From positions 930,001 to 994,000 of the forward strand of contig NZ_LR535679.1 of the NCBI RefSeq assembly GCF_900699785.1: 64,000 nt of DNA. Direction: 5' to 3'. Numbering within the stretch: position 1 is the stretch's first letter; the number at the start of each line of letters is the position of its first letter. The notes beneath the pieces were generated by a model. That model was given only the letters and a program-made list of their open reading frames with translations. It ran no database searches and was not told where the DNA came from. A program made the translations under genes and the position numbers. This DNA is from Campylobacter showae (GTDB lineage: Bacteria; Campylobacterota; Campylobacteria; Campylobacterales; Campylobacteraceae). Shown here piece by piece: positions 56,454-64,000 of this stretch.

Positions 56454-57221
56454 TTGGTAAAAATAGGAATCCACGGCGCAAGCGGCAAAATGGGACGCAT
56501 GATCATAGAGTGCCTAAAAAACGAGCCTGGCGCAAAGCTTAGCGCAGCTTATACGATAGAGCCGCTTGACTTTGCATTGCCCCAGGGCGCCATCCTCACG
56601 GACAAATTTGACGAGCTTTTCGCAAACTGCGACGTCGTTATCGACTTTACGATCAAAGAGGGCGCGATAAATCTGCTAAACTACGCTCGCACCGACCCAA
56701 AACCGCTAGTCATCGGCACGACGGGTCTTGGCGAGGACGGCGCGAACCTGCTAAAGCTAGCAAGCGCGGCGATGCCGATACTTTACGCCACCAATATGAG
56801 CCTTGGCGTCGCAGTTTTAAACCGATTGGCGGCGCTTGCTTCAAAGGCTTTACGCGAATTTGACGCCGAGATCGTCGAGCAGCACCACAGACACAAAAAA
56901 GACGCTCCAAGCGGCACTGCTCTAACTTTAGGCGAGCGCGTAGCGGAGGCTAGAGGGCTAAATCTAAAAGACGTTTTGGTGACCGGTAGAGACGGGCTAG
57001 TCGGAGCTCGCAGCAAGGACGAGATCGCGATCCTAGCGGTGCGAGGCGGCGACGTCGTGGGCAGGCATACGGTCGGATTTTACAACGACGGCGAGTTTAT
57101 CGAGCTAAATCACACCGCAACTAGCCGCGCGACCTTTGCCAAAGGCGCGATAAAGGCGGCTATCTGGGTTGCCGGGCAGCAAAGCGGGTTGTACGGGATA
57201 GATGATTGCCTTGGGCTGTGA
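56454..57221 (+). CDS. dapB: 4-hydroxy-tetrahydrodipicolinate reductase
   Basis: 255 residues from a TTG start in AATTTTG. NAD(P)-binding [12 protein letters not shown], catalytic [16 protein letters not shown], and GTTGL. Lysine/DAP synthesis, complementing lysA at the other end of the window. Confidence 0.95.
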   Translation: MVKIGIHGASGKMGRMIIECLKNEPGAKLSAAYTIEPLDFALPQGAILTDKFDELFANCDVVIDFTIKEGAINLLNYARTDPKPLVIGTTGLGEDGANLLKLASAAMPILYATNMSLGVAVLNRLAALASKALREFDAEIVEQHHRHKKDAPSGTALTLGERVAEARGLNLKDVLVTGRDGLVGARSKDEIAILAVRGGDVVGRHTVGFYNDGEFIELNHTATSRATFAKGAIKAAIWVAGQQSGLYGIDDCLGL

Positions 57222-57259
57222 TAATAAGCGGCTTGGCTTTTTCTACTTACTTTGCGTTG

Positions 57260-57318
57260 AAATTTAATTTTCAAGCTCGGCAACCCGCGCGGTTAGCCTA
57301 CGCTTAAAAATTAAATTT
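57260..57318. repeat. AT-armed hairpin between dapB and purF
   Basis: Arms AAATTTAATTTT (57260-57271) and complement (57307-57318), extended inward by AAGC/GCTT, around a GC-rich inner hairpin (GGC-AACC ... GGTT-GCC). Form parallels 36243-36313. Confidence 0.6.
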
Positions 57319-57402
57319 TGCCTTAATTAAGCGAAAAATCCTTCGCCTTATCGTTTTACGTTCAAATTTTGATAATTAAATTTTAGCATGAGAGGCAAAG
57401 TG

Positions 57403-57504
57403 TCGCGAGATGATTTTTGAGGTTGCGTAGAAATTTTCGTCCAAGACTAGACATGTAGTCTGTCGCAGGGCGAAAATTTCAAGCTCCGCAAAAAGCGCTC
57501 GCGA
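57403..57504. repeat. 102-nt structured element, copy 2
   Basis: Nested stems: TCGCGAG with 57498-57504, GAAATTTTCG (57430-57439) with 57471-57480, AGACTA (57444-57449) with TAGTCT (57456-57461). Core identical to copy 1 at 36539-36641, while the stem differs by compensating changes. It ends 23 bases before purF, on the coding strand. Confidence 0.75.
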
Positions 57505-57527
57505 GACGCCCCTAAAAAAGGAAAAAA

Positions 57528-58865
57528 ATGTGTGCGATAGTTGGAGTAATAAATTCTAAAGACGCTGCGCGAACGGCATACTACGCGCTATTTGCGATGC
57601 AACACCGAGGCCAGGAAGCAAGCGGTATCAGCGCATGCGACGAGGGACACATCGAGACCGTCAAGGGTCGCGGGCTCGTGACGGAGGTCTTTAATAAAAA
57701 GAGCTTTGAAGCGCTAAAAGGCGACATGGCGATCGGCCACAACCGCTACGCCACCGCAGGCAAAAGCTCCGCCGCCGACGCCCAACCAATCGCGGCAAAC
57801 TACGCGCTGGGCTCGATCTCGGTCGTACACAACGGCAACCTCGTAAACAAAGACGAAGTCCGCAACGCGCTGATCGCCGAGGGCGCGATATTTCAGACCA
57901 ACATGGACACCGAAAACATCGTCCATCTCATCGCTAGAAGTCACAGCGAACACCTACAAGACCGCATCGTCGCAGCGCTAAAACAGATCAAGGGCGCCTA
58001 CTGCCTACTCATCCAGTCGCGCCATAAAATTTTCGCCATCCGCGACCGATGGGGCGTGAGGCCGCTCTCGCTAGGGCGCCTAAAAGACGGCGGCTACATA
58101 GTGGCTAGCGAGACGTGCGCGTTTGATTTGGTGGGCGCGACCTTTATCCGCGACGTGGAGCCCGGCGAGATGCTGGTTTTTGAGCAAGGCAAAAGCGAGT
58201 TTGAGAGCGTGCGCCTTTTTGAAGCGGAGCCTAGAGTTTGCGCGTTTGAGTATATTTATTTCGCGCGCCCCGATAGCGTCATCGAGGGCAAAAGCGTCTA
58301 CGAAGTGCGCAAGAAAATGGGCGAAACGCTAGCTAAAAAAAGCAAGATCGACGCGGACTTCGTCGTGCCGGTACCAGATAGTGGCACGCCGGCGGCGCTA
58401 GGCTACGCAAACGCTAGCGGGATACCGTTTGAGCTAGCTATCGTGCGTAATCACTACGTCGGTCGCACATTTATCGAACCGACGCAAGAGATGCGCAACC
58501 TCAAGGTCAAACTCAAACTAAACCCGATGGGGAGCTTACTCAAGGGCAAAAGCGTGGTCGTCGTGGATGACAGCATCGTGCGCGGCACGACCTCCAAAAA
58601 GATCGTCGAGCTACTTCGTCACGCGGGCGCGAGAGAAATACACTTTAAGGTCGCTTGCCCCGAGCTAAAATACCCTGAACGCTACGGCATCGATACCCCG
58701 AGCTTCGAGGAGCTAATCAGTGCAAACAAAACGCCCGAAGAGGTGTGCGAATATATCGGCGCGGACAGCCTCGAGTTTTTGGGCGTGGACGAGCTGGTTA
58801 GCAGCATCGGTAGCGAGCGCAAGTACTCGCTGGTTAGCTTTGACGGGGATTATTTTATCAAGTAA
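57528..58865 (+). CDS. purF: Amidophosphoribosyltransferase
   Basis: 445 residues. The nucleophile is Cys2 (MCAIVGVINS) exposed after Met removal; glutaminase motifs GHNRYAT and NGNLVN; PRPP-binding VVVVDDSIVRGTTSKK. First step of purine synthesis. Length normal. Strong AAAAGGAAA site. Confidence 0.96.
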   Translation: MCAIVGVINSKDAARTAYYALFAMQHRGQEASGISACDEGHIETVKGRGLVTEVFNKKSFEALKGDMAIGHNRYATAGKSSAADAQPIAANYALGSISVVHNGNLVNKDEVRNALIAEGAIFQTNMDTENIVHLIARSHSEHLQDRIVAALKQIKGAYCLLIQSRHKIFAIRDRWGVRPLSLGRLKDGGYIVASETCAFDLVGATFIRDVEPGEMLVFEQGKSEFESVRLFEAEPRVCAFEYIYFARPDSVIEGKSVYEVRKKMGETLAKKSKIDADFVVPVPDSGTPAALGYANASGIPFELAIVRNHYVGRTFIEPTQEMRNLKVKLKLNPMGSLLKGKSVVVVDDSIVRGTTSKKIVELLRHAGAREIHFKVACPELKYPERYGIDTPSFEELISANKTPEEVCEYIGADSLEFLGVDELVSSIGSERKYSLVSFDGDYFIK

Positions 58866-59136
58866 ATTTGGCCTTTGCTGCTTCAAATTTGACCTATTTG
58901 GACAAATTTGAACTCGTCAAATTTGAGTGGCAAAACCCGCATCTTGAAAACACGAATTTTTGTTTTTGACGTTTTTGCTTCAAATTTGGATTTTTATAGA
59001 TTTAAATTTGATGAAATTTATGCCCGAAATTCGGCGAATCAAATTTTAAAATTTGATTTCGAGCGCCATACTGCGTAAAAATGAAAATATTTTATCAATA
59101 TATAAGCAAACGTTGAATATAATTGCGAACTTTAAC
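58866..59136. other. Intergenic region with the tRNA promoter
   Basis: 271 bases, AAATTT-rich and without a gene; ends with TATAAT at 59118-59123. Confidence 0.6.
59118..59123 (+). promoter_or_regulatory. TATAAT -10 element of the tRNA gene
   Basis: Perfect -10 box 13 bases before the mature tRNA 5' end. Confidence 0.7.
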
Positions 59137-59213
59137 GTCACGGTAGCTCAGCTGGTTAGAGCGCTGGTCTCATAAGCCGGAGGTCGGGAGTTCAAGTCTC
59201 CCCCGTGACACCA
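59137..59213 (+). tRNA. tRNA with CAT anticodon (elongator tRNA-Met, or tRNA-Ile2)
   Basis: 77 nt including encoded CCA. Acceptor GTCACGG pairs with CCGTGAC; anticodon CAT in CTGGTCTCATAAGCCGG; T-arm GTTCAAGTC. A paired first base (G1-C72) rules out initiator tRNA. Elongator Met and lysidine-modified Ile2 cannot be told apart by eye. Confidence 0.92.
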
Positions 59214-59231
59214 AAACGTCGTATTTTAGGC

Positions 59232-59252
59232 ATCGGAAAAGTTTCTTCCGAT
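59232..59252 (+). terminator. Terminator-like hairpin after the tRNA
   Basis: ATCGGAA and TTCCGAT arms with a seven-base loop, followed by a pyrimidine-rich tail (CTTTCCCTTTCTTT). Confidence 0.55.
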
Positions 59253-59541
59253 CTTTCCCTTTCTTTAATATTTCCTTTAAGAGTGGAACACTTGTATAAA
59301 AAAGTGGAACACTATCTCAAAAAAGTTCAAAATTATATCTCACTCTTGCTTCACAAACAATGAAAAACGTCAAAAAATAAAAATATTTTGCCACAGCCAA
59401 GCAATCTAATAGTTTTATTTGGTACCGACAAATTATGTGGCTATTTTTAAATATAATGATACTTTTACGATGGATGCAAGGGCTTGCAGTTTATATTTTG
59501 TAGGTTTAGATTAACTTTTTTTAGAAGTCTGCAGGATAAAA

Positions 59542-59587
59542 GCTTTAGGGTAGTTTTAGCCTGAACTATCGTCAGAACCCCCTAAGC
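59542..59587 (+). promoter_or_regulatory. Structured leader upstream of the HEPN-like gene
   Basis: Outer arms GCTT(T)AGGG and CCCTAAGC enclose a perfect TAGTT/AACTA hairpin. It ends 48 bases before the ATG. May act as an attenuator or a small RNA. Confidence 0.35.
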
Positions 59588-59597
59588 TACTGCGGAT

Positions 59598-59603
59598 TAT
59601 AAT
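59598..59603 (+). promoter_or_regulatory. TATAAT -10 element before the HEPN-like gene
   Basis: TATAAT 32 bases before the ATG; TAGGAAG precedes the start. Confidence 0.5.
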
Positions 59604-59635
59604 ACAATCAATATAAAAAAGCACTTAGGAAGCAG

Positions 59636-60382
59636 ATGTTTGACATAGTCCAAAGCCAGTATGAAAAAATATACGATATATTTAAACAAGGCTACGATGA
59701 CTTTATGGATCACGAATTTGAGGCCAGAATAAAAAGAGCGATATCGGTATTGCATTTTAAATATTTACTTGGAGCCTGCAAAGAAGCTAACGCCGTATTG
59801 CCAAAAACAGACCTAAACAACCTTAATCTATTTGATTTAATAATTTCAATCTACAATAAAAGACGTAGAACCCATCAGGCCAAGTTTTTCTTACTGCACT
59901 GTTTTGAGAGCGGACTTCGTAGCACTCTAGCCGTCAATTTTTCAAATTTATACAACCAAGACGCCGATGATTGGTTCTTTAAAGCAGATGAGCCAGAGCT
60001 TGAAAGGATATTAAATATAGTAAAAAGGCGTTGCAAAAATGAAGATCTACAAAATCTAGGGACATTTGGCATATTCGATAAATTTTATATGATAGACCTA
60101 GAAGAGCTAAGCGATGAATATTGGCATACGATAGAGCACATCTTTGCAAGCACGAAAGAATACAAGTCCCAAATACTTTCAGCCTACGGACGCCAACACC
60201 TAATAACCAAAATAGGGCAAATAAGAAAAGCTAGAAATGAAATATACCACAATAATCCTACAAAGATAAAATTCGCAAAAGATTTGGAAATATTGCTTTT
60301 ACGAATGGGCTACAATTTACAAGATGCTATCGGCGGCTGCGATTTTAGAGGCGATATCAAGTTACAATACAAATACGATTAG
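59636..60382 (+). CDS. Putative HEPN-domain protein with RX4H motif
   Basis: 248 all-helical residues, no signal peptide. Near the C-terminus RNEIYH (Arg200-His205) fits the RX4-6H active site of HEPN ribonucleases found in toxin, abortive-infection and other defence proteins, and sits in the usual place between two helices (QIRKARNEIYHNNPTKIKFA). The gene is alone, AT-rich, and lies right after a tRNA, typical of defence genes. No partner antitoxin gene is seen. Family assignment is by motif only. Confidence 0.55.
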   Translation: MFDIVQSQYEKIYDIFKQGYDDFMDHEFEARIKRAISVLHFKYLLGACKEANAVLPKTDLNNLNLFDLIISIYNKRRRTHQAKFFLLHCFESGLRSTLAVNFSNLYNQDADDWFFKADEPELERILNIVKRRCKNEDLQNLGTFGIFDKFYMIDLEELSDEYWHTIEHIFASTKEYKSQILSAYGRQHLITKIGQIRKARNEIYHNNPTKIKFAKDLEILLLRMGYNLQDAIGGCDFRGDIKLQYKYD

Positions 60383-60613
60383 AATTATACAGCCCATAAA
60401 GACCATAATAATCATGCAAGCCTACAAAAAGCTAAATTTGCCATTTTTGCAGATCCGCAAAATCCAATACCAGCTTGCGTAACTTCACCCAAGTTGTACG
60501 CTTTTTGTTCGTATAGGCAGAGACTTGCCCTGTAAGCACTCGATCCGCCAACCTCGGCGAAATATTTATTTAAAATGCTTTTTAAACCCTTACTCACGTA
60601 TGGATTTTGGGCA

Positions 60614-61705
60614 TTATGCGATAATATCCGTCTTGCCAATCTTGCCCACTTTGCGCAGTATTTCCATTATATCCGTCCCCTTTTCGCGTTCGGCTTTCAG
60701 GAAATTTTCAAAGAATTCTCGTCTGATGTCTTTGTTCTCGTAAGTCTTGCTTTTGCTCGTGGCTTGGATGGGTTTAAATTTATTCTCTTCGGCCGTTTCT
60801 TTGGGAGCTTGATCGCTTACTGCACTTTCTTTTAGGGCTATATTTTGTAGCACGTCTGCGATACTCTCGCCTTTTTTAAACGCATCTTTTAAGAAATTTA
60901 AAAACTCTTTTTTAGTTGCTTCGTCTACGTAGCTTACCTGCTCTACCATCTCTTGTCCCCAAAAGACCGCAGGCCGTTTCCCTGATATCTGGTCAAAATT
61001 TAACTTGCCATCTTTGAGCGATATTTTGACCTTTGCATTCTCTCCTAGTATCTTTTCGGCGGCAACCTCAAGCCATTTATCTTTAAATTTTTCCAAATCC
61101 ATATCGGAGTCTAGTAGGTTTGCCATATCGACCGCCATTTTAAGTCCGGTACCTTTCGTATGACCAACGCCAAAGCTTCCTAGATCCACATTAAACGCAC
61201 CCATAAATCCATCTACGCTAAAAACATCGTTTTCCATGTTTGAATTGTTTTGCAAGACCTTCGTGCTATCTATAAATTTCTTTAGCTCTGCGACCTCGTC
61301 CTTGCTCATACTTGGATCAAGCCCGTTTATCTTGCCCCAAATGCTGATTTTATCATCTTCCGTATAGCCGCTTAGCGAATACGCCTTACGCGCAACCACG
61401 GGATCATAAGGTTTATATATCGGTTTTTTAAAGCCCATTTTTATAGCAAGAAGCCTATTTTGTTGCTTGTCGTTTAGTTTTGAAAACTCCACGTTTTGCG
61501 CCCAAACGGCAAGCTCGTTTTCGTCCAGTTCGTCAGGATCGAGAGCATAATAATCGATCGGTTCGGTCAAATTTGATCGAGACGGCGCCAAATTTGAGGT
61601 TAAATTTATTGCCTCTTTTTCCTCGCGTGCTTTTAAATTTCGCTCGCGAGCGCTACTAAAATCATAGTTTACGTTTGCGTTAAATCCGTTTACGCCGCTT
61701 ATCAT
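60614..61705 (-). CDS. Sigma-28 operon protein 2, with 54-residue shared C-terminal module
   Basis: 363 residues beginning MISGVNGFNANVNYD, without a cleavable signal peptide. The last 54 residues (310-363, FKPIQATSKSKTYENKD...) match 40 of 54 positions of the upstream paralogue. A weaker copy of the same helix (KKEFLNFLKDAFKKGESI) occurs near 270-290. The gene follows the paralogue by nine bases with AAAGGATT before the ATG, so it is read from the same promoter. The middle is unrelated to anything I know. Export by the flagellar system is a hypothesis. Confidence 0.7.
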   Translation of the reverse strand: MISGVNGFNANVNYDFSSARERNLKAREEKEAINLTSNLAPSRSNLTEPIDYYALDPDELDENELAVWAQNVEFSKLNDKQQNRLLAIKMGFKKPIYKPYDPVVARKAYSLSGYTEDDKISIWGKINGLDPSMSKDEVAELKKFIDSTKVLQNNSNMENDVFSVDGFMGAFNVDLGSFGVGHTKGTGLKMAVDMANLLDSDMDLEKFKDKWLEVAAEKILGENAKVKISLKDGKLNFDQISGKRPAVFWGQEMVEQVSYVDEATKKEFLNFLKDAFKKGESIADVLQNIALKESAVSDQAPKETAEENKFKPIQATSKSKTYENKDIRREFFENFLKAEREKGTDIMEILRKVGKIGKTDIIA

Positions 61706-61714
61706 ATTAATCCT

Positions 61715-62542
61715 TTATGCTTTTACGTCAAATTTACCTAGCCTTGCTAGTTGATTTAAAATTTCAGTTATATCCGTCCCTTTTTCTTGCTCGGCTTTTA
61801 AGAAATTTTCAAAGAATTCTCGTCTGACGTCTTTATCTGCGTATGTTTTGCTTTTACTTGTGGCTTGTATGGGTTTAAATTTGGCTTCGGCTCTTTGCTT
61901 AGCTAAATTTTCGTTGTATTCTCTCATCTCTTGATTGATTTTTGCTACGGCTTCTTTGTGGGCTTTCGTAGTTTTCTCGATATCTTCCGCATAGAGTTTT
62001 TTAAATTCTTCTATACTGATGTCGGCTCTTTGCAGCAAAGCAGCTCCGACGCTGCTCATCGCACCGTCTTCAGGCAAAGAGTCTTTAAAAGCGATTAATT
62101 CCTCTCGTTCCTCTTTGGTGCCTAGTCCTAAAAGCTTACCTTGGATAGTCGGCTCGCCATCCTTTGAATACCTTTTGAGAGTATTCGCATAAAGCTGTAA
62201 CACCAAATCTTTTGCCTCGTCCATGGTCTCGGGTGGATATTTCATAGACAGCGCTCGCCTCTCGTCCGCAGTATATTTCTTAGAGAGTATGCCGTCTATT
62301 TTATCTATGGTTTTTGTTATCCAGCCTTTTTCGCTCTCGTCTATATCTATGATGCTTTCTACCGCATTTTTAATAGGTATATGCATAAGGGCGTCGATTT
62401 GGCTTTTTTCTTTTGCCTTGTCTTGTTCTTTTGCAATTTCCGTTTGCTCGTTCGCCAAATTCGTCTTAGCGGTTTTATCTGCAGGAGTTAAATTTGACTT
62501 GAAATTTGCCGTAGAAATATTTAAATTTGAGCCGCTTAACAT
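61715..62542 (-). CDS. Sigma-28 operon protein 1, with 54-residue shared C-terminal module
   Basis: 275 residues from ATG 62542 (MLSGSNLNISTANFKSNLTP), AAAGGA at the right distance; an in-frame TTG two codons earlier is less likely. N-terminus is Ser/Asn/Thr-rich and not hydrophobic, like substrates of flagellar-type export. The middle is a charged helical region; the C-terminal 54 residues (222-275) are shared with the next gene. A sigma-28 promoter lies just upstream (62561-62587). Confidence 0.7.
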   Translation of the reverse strand: MLSGSNLNISTANFKSNLTPADKTAKTNLANEQTEIAKEQDKAKEKSQIDALMHIPIKNAVESIIDIDESEKGWITKTIDKIDGILSKKYTADERRALSMKYPPETMDEAKDLVLQLYANTLKRYSKDGEPTIQGKLLGLGTKEEREELIAFKDSLPEDGAMSSVGAALLQRADISIEEFKKLYAEDIEKTTKAHKEAVAKINQEMREYNENLAKQRAEAKFKPIQATSKSKTYADKDVRREFFENFLKAEQEKGTDITEILNQLARLGKFDVKA

Positions 62543-62560
62543 TTTCAATCCTTTAAGACT

Positions 62561-62587
62561 ATATCGGACAAAAACGACTTTTCTTTA
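62561..62587 (-). promoter_or_regulatory. Sigma-28 (FliA) promoter
   Basis: On the minus strand TAAAGAAA, exactly 11 bases, then TCCGATAT. The consensus is TAAAGTTT-N11-GCCGATAA, with CGATAT as the common Campylobacter -10. It is 18 bases from the ATG at 62542, so the mRNA leader is short. Confidence 0.7.
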
Positions 62588-62627
62588 GCATAAACCAATA
62601 AGCCAATTGTAGTAATAAAATATCAGG

Positions 62628-62771
62628 CTAGATATTCGTTTCGCCTTTAGGGACGACTGCCTTAAATAGTTTGTAGTATTGCTTTACGGTATCCATTATA
62701 TCGATACTTTCAAATGATTTTTGATCCGGCGAGGGTGTAAACAAATAAGTCTTATTGTTAAACCTGACCAT
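62628..62771 (-). pseudogene. Short ORF, probably the tail of a lost gene
   Basis: 47 codons (MVRFNNKTYLFTPSPDQKSF and on), open a little further upstream but without a good start. Reads like protein (balanced composition, no AAATTT words). Family unknown. Confidence 0.35.
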
Positions 62772-63031
62772 CTCGCCGATAGAGCTTTTGTGGATTTTGA
62801 AATTTAATGACTTTTGTTAATATTTCTACTTTTTTCAAGCAGCACAATCTTTATTATTTTTAGTAACTTTAAAATGTGCGCTATACGTTAATTTTTATAA
62901 AAAGCCGATATTATGTAGCAAACACACCTAAAAATCTTGACCAGATTCAGACAAATTTTAGTTTATTACAAAATATGTTAGGTTTATTTAATGCAAATGA
63001 TGCAATATACACTTCAATTGAGCTAATAAAA
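62772..63031. other. AT-rich region without a convincing gene
   Basis: Only a 63-codon plus-strand frame (62876-63067) with no ribosome-binding site or recognisable feature. Confidence 0.4.
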
Positions 63032-63574
63032 TTAAACTTTTGTGCGCATATCGTACAAGAACAATAGTGAATTTTTGATATTTTCATACAGGTGTTCGAT
63101 TCCATAGATATTTAGAATAGCCTTATCGAATTCTATCCTAATGTCTTTTTCTAGCTCACTATGTAAGTCTATAATCTGTTCATTAGTAAGAGGCTCAAAC
63201 TTTTCTTTTATGATGGTTTGTTGCTCTGTTGTTAAACTTAATGGATTTAAAATTTTAAAGCAATCGTGAATTCTACTTGAGCTTAGATCTAGTGCACCTA
63301 GACCTCTACCAAATCCATTTGCTTCGAGAAAAAATAAACTCACGATACTATTTAATAGAGCATGAATAACGTCTATATCTAAATGATTCGTATTAGAAAA
63401 TCTAATAAGCCTTTGATCTACAATGGCTGGCTCTGTCATTTTAGCTATAAATAATCTTTTATCACAATTTATACTAGTTACAAAATCAGCCAAATAACGA
63501 TCACTCATACAATAGGTAAAATAAGAGGCTGGGATAAGATATATCCACAGCTTAGTATCTATTTTAGTGATACC
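63032..63574 (-). pseudogene. C-terminal remnant of an adenine DNA methyltransferase-like gene
   Basis: About 180 codons, open from 63574 but without a start there. Reads LWIYLIPASYFTYC, then INCDKRLFIAKM, RFSNTNHLDIDVIHALLNSI and LEANGFGRGLGALDLSSSRI, a combination I associate with the C-terminal part of N6-adenine methylases of type IIG/Eco57I-like enzymes. No catalytic NPPY or AdoMet motif in this piece, so the rest has been lost or lies scrambled upstream. Similarity by memory only. Confidence 0.5.
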
Positions 63575-63615
63575 TTAGAAAAGTATGAGTAAAATTTAGA
63601 TGAATGGTTATAGGG

Positions 63616-63940
63616 TTAGGGGTGATTTACACAGATTGTTTGATACTCTCGACTTTTTAATATTTTGCTATATGTTATTTGATTTATCTTAAACGGATCG
63701 ATAAACAACGAAAAACATAACCTAAACCAGCTTGGATCTGTATATATGGTATCTGCTATAAAAAAGCCATCTTTTATTTCATCTGGGCGAGGATACTTTT
63801 TGTCCGACAAGTCAGACAAAAATACCTCGTTAGGGATAGTCCCTAAAACCCCATATTTATTATACAGCCTAAAAAATTACTGTATTTTGTTCCATAAGAA
63901 CCAAACACTAATAACTCAAACGCATCTTTATTTTCAAAAA
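63616..63940 (-). pseudogene. Frameshifted gene fragment
   Basis: Two open frames overlap at a run of six T (63871-63876): upstream one reads ENKDAFELLVFGSYGTKYSN, downstream one reads RLYNKYGVLGTIPNEVFLSD and continues to ICVNHP. Adding one T would join them. After the stop, protein-like sequence continues toward the methylase remnant. Unknown family. Confidence 0.4.
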
Positions 63941-63943
63941 ATA

Positions 63944-63974
63944 CCCTCCTTACTGGTTTGTCCAGTAAAGAGGG
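63944..63974 (-). terminator. Strong rho-independent terminator (minus strand)
   Basis: 13-bp arms CCCTCTTTACTGG / CCAGTAAGGAGGG with one mismatch and a five-base loop (ACAAA), then TATTTTTT on the minus strand. It would end a minus-strand gene beyond the window. Confidence 0.75.
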
Positions 63975-64000
63975 TACATATCAAAACCCTTCTCTTTTTC

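Larger units (their letters stand above)
59214..59635. other. Non-coding stretch downstream of the tRNA
   Basis: 422 bases. Holds a terminator-like hairpin, a direct repeat AGTGGAACACT (twice, around 59281 and 59304), a TATAAT near 59453 and a structured leader before the next gene. No tyrosine integrase or copy of the tRNA end is found. Confidence 0.5.

Noticed and set aside
59137..59213. Initiator tRNA-fMet
   Set aside because: First base pair G-C is formed; initiator tRNAs have a mismatch there.
59281..59316. Two AGTGGAACACT words as possible sigma-54 promoter
   Set aside because: The GG-N10-GC spacing is not met in either copy; no flagellar gene follows.
60412..60639. 75-residue minus-strand frame after the sigma-28 genes
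   Set aside because: Overlaps the end of the neighbouring gene; no start signal; could be decayed DNA but nothing to identify.
62876..63067. 63-residue plus-strand frame
   Set aside because: No ribosome-binding site and overlaps the end of the methylase remnant.
1..64000. CRISPR arrays, insertion sequences, rRNA genes
   Set aside because: No regularly spaced repeats, transposase-like proteins or rRNA sequence noticed on either strand.

Overview
The window reads as a chromosomal segment of a Campylobacterota organism, most likely a Campylobacter of the concisus/curvus/rectus/showae type rather than C. jejuni. Reasons: the gene neighbourhoods fliG-fliF-hisC-pheA-lysA-pth-rplY, cheV-cheA-cheW-serB-tal, greA-lpxB, fabZ-lpxA-clpX-mreB-mreC-carB and rsmI-trmH-hom-yraN-trxA-trxB are typical of Campylobacter as I remember it. 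The base composition looks mid-40s % GC by eye, higher than C. jejuni. Nitrite reductase and queuosine genes are of Campylobacter type. The species call is inference; no 16S gene is present.

Layout. 1-8022 (minus): start of the flagellar switch gene fliG, fliF, then hisC, pheA, lysA, an LptF/LptG-type permease, pth and rplY. 8081-16649 (minus): a PilT-like ATPase with a very long acidic N-terminal extension, tal, serB and the chemotaxis cluster cheW-cheA-cheV, then a lipid A-type phosphoesterase. 16806-21167 (minus): greA, lpxB, a small periplasmic protein and nrfHA. 21560-23001 (plus): surE and a ThiF/TcdA-type enzyme. 23018-26911 (minus): a short Sua5-like protein, a DMT permease and a DpnII-type restriction-modification operon. 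27066-37555 (minus): carB, mreC, mreB, clpX, lpxA, fabZ, queH, miaA. 37646-53292 (plus): mqnP-like, moaA, queE, queD, rsmE, rpmE, rsmI, trmH-like, two envelope proteins, an aminotransferase, hom, yraN, trxA-trxB and an ankyrin protein. Then a large M16 protease (minus), dapB and purF. A tRNA with CAT anticodon at 59137-59213 marks a change to AT-rich accessory DNA holding a HEPN-like protein, two tandem paralogues behind a sigma-28 promoter, and decayed gene fragments.

The most notable observation is the restriction gene at 25181-26002. Its middle 297 bp lie on the opposite strand, bounded by a 20-bp inverted repeat with one mismatch. Turning that segment over in silico restores one uninterrupted 273-codon DpnII-family endonuclease, in frame at both junctions, in an operon with an intact DpnA-type methyltransferase. 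The simplest reading is an ON/OFF invertible switch (or a one-time inversion) caught OFF, leaving the methyltransferase intact.

Second are two intergenic copies (36539-36641 and 57403-57504) of a roughly 102-nt element with a conserved core and compensating changes in its stem, each preceded by another AT-rich hairpin. Third is the sigma-28-driven pair of leaderless-secretion candidates (60614-62542) sharing a 54-residue C-terminal module. The intergenic DNA is also saturated with the hexamer AAATTT, a form of RAATTY.
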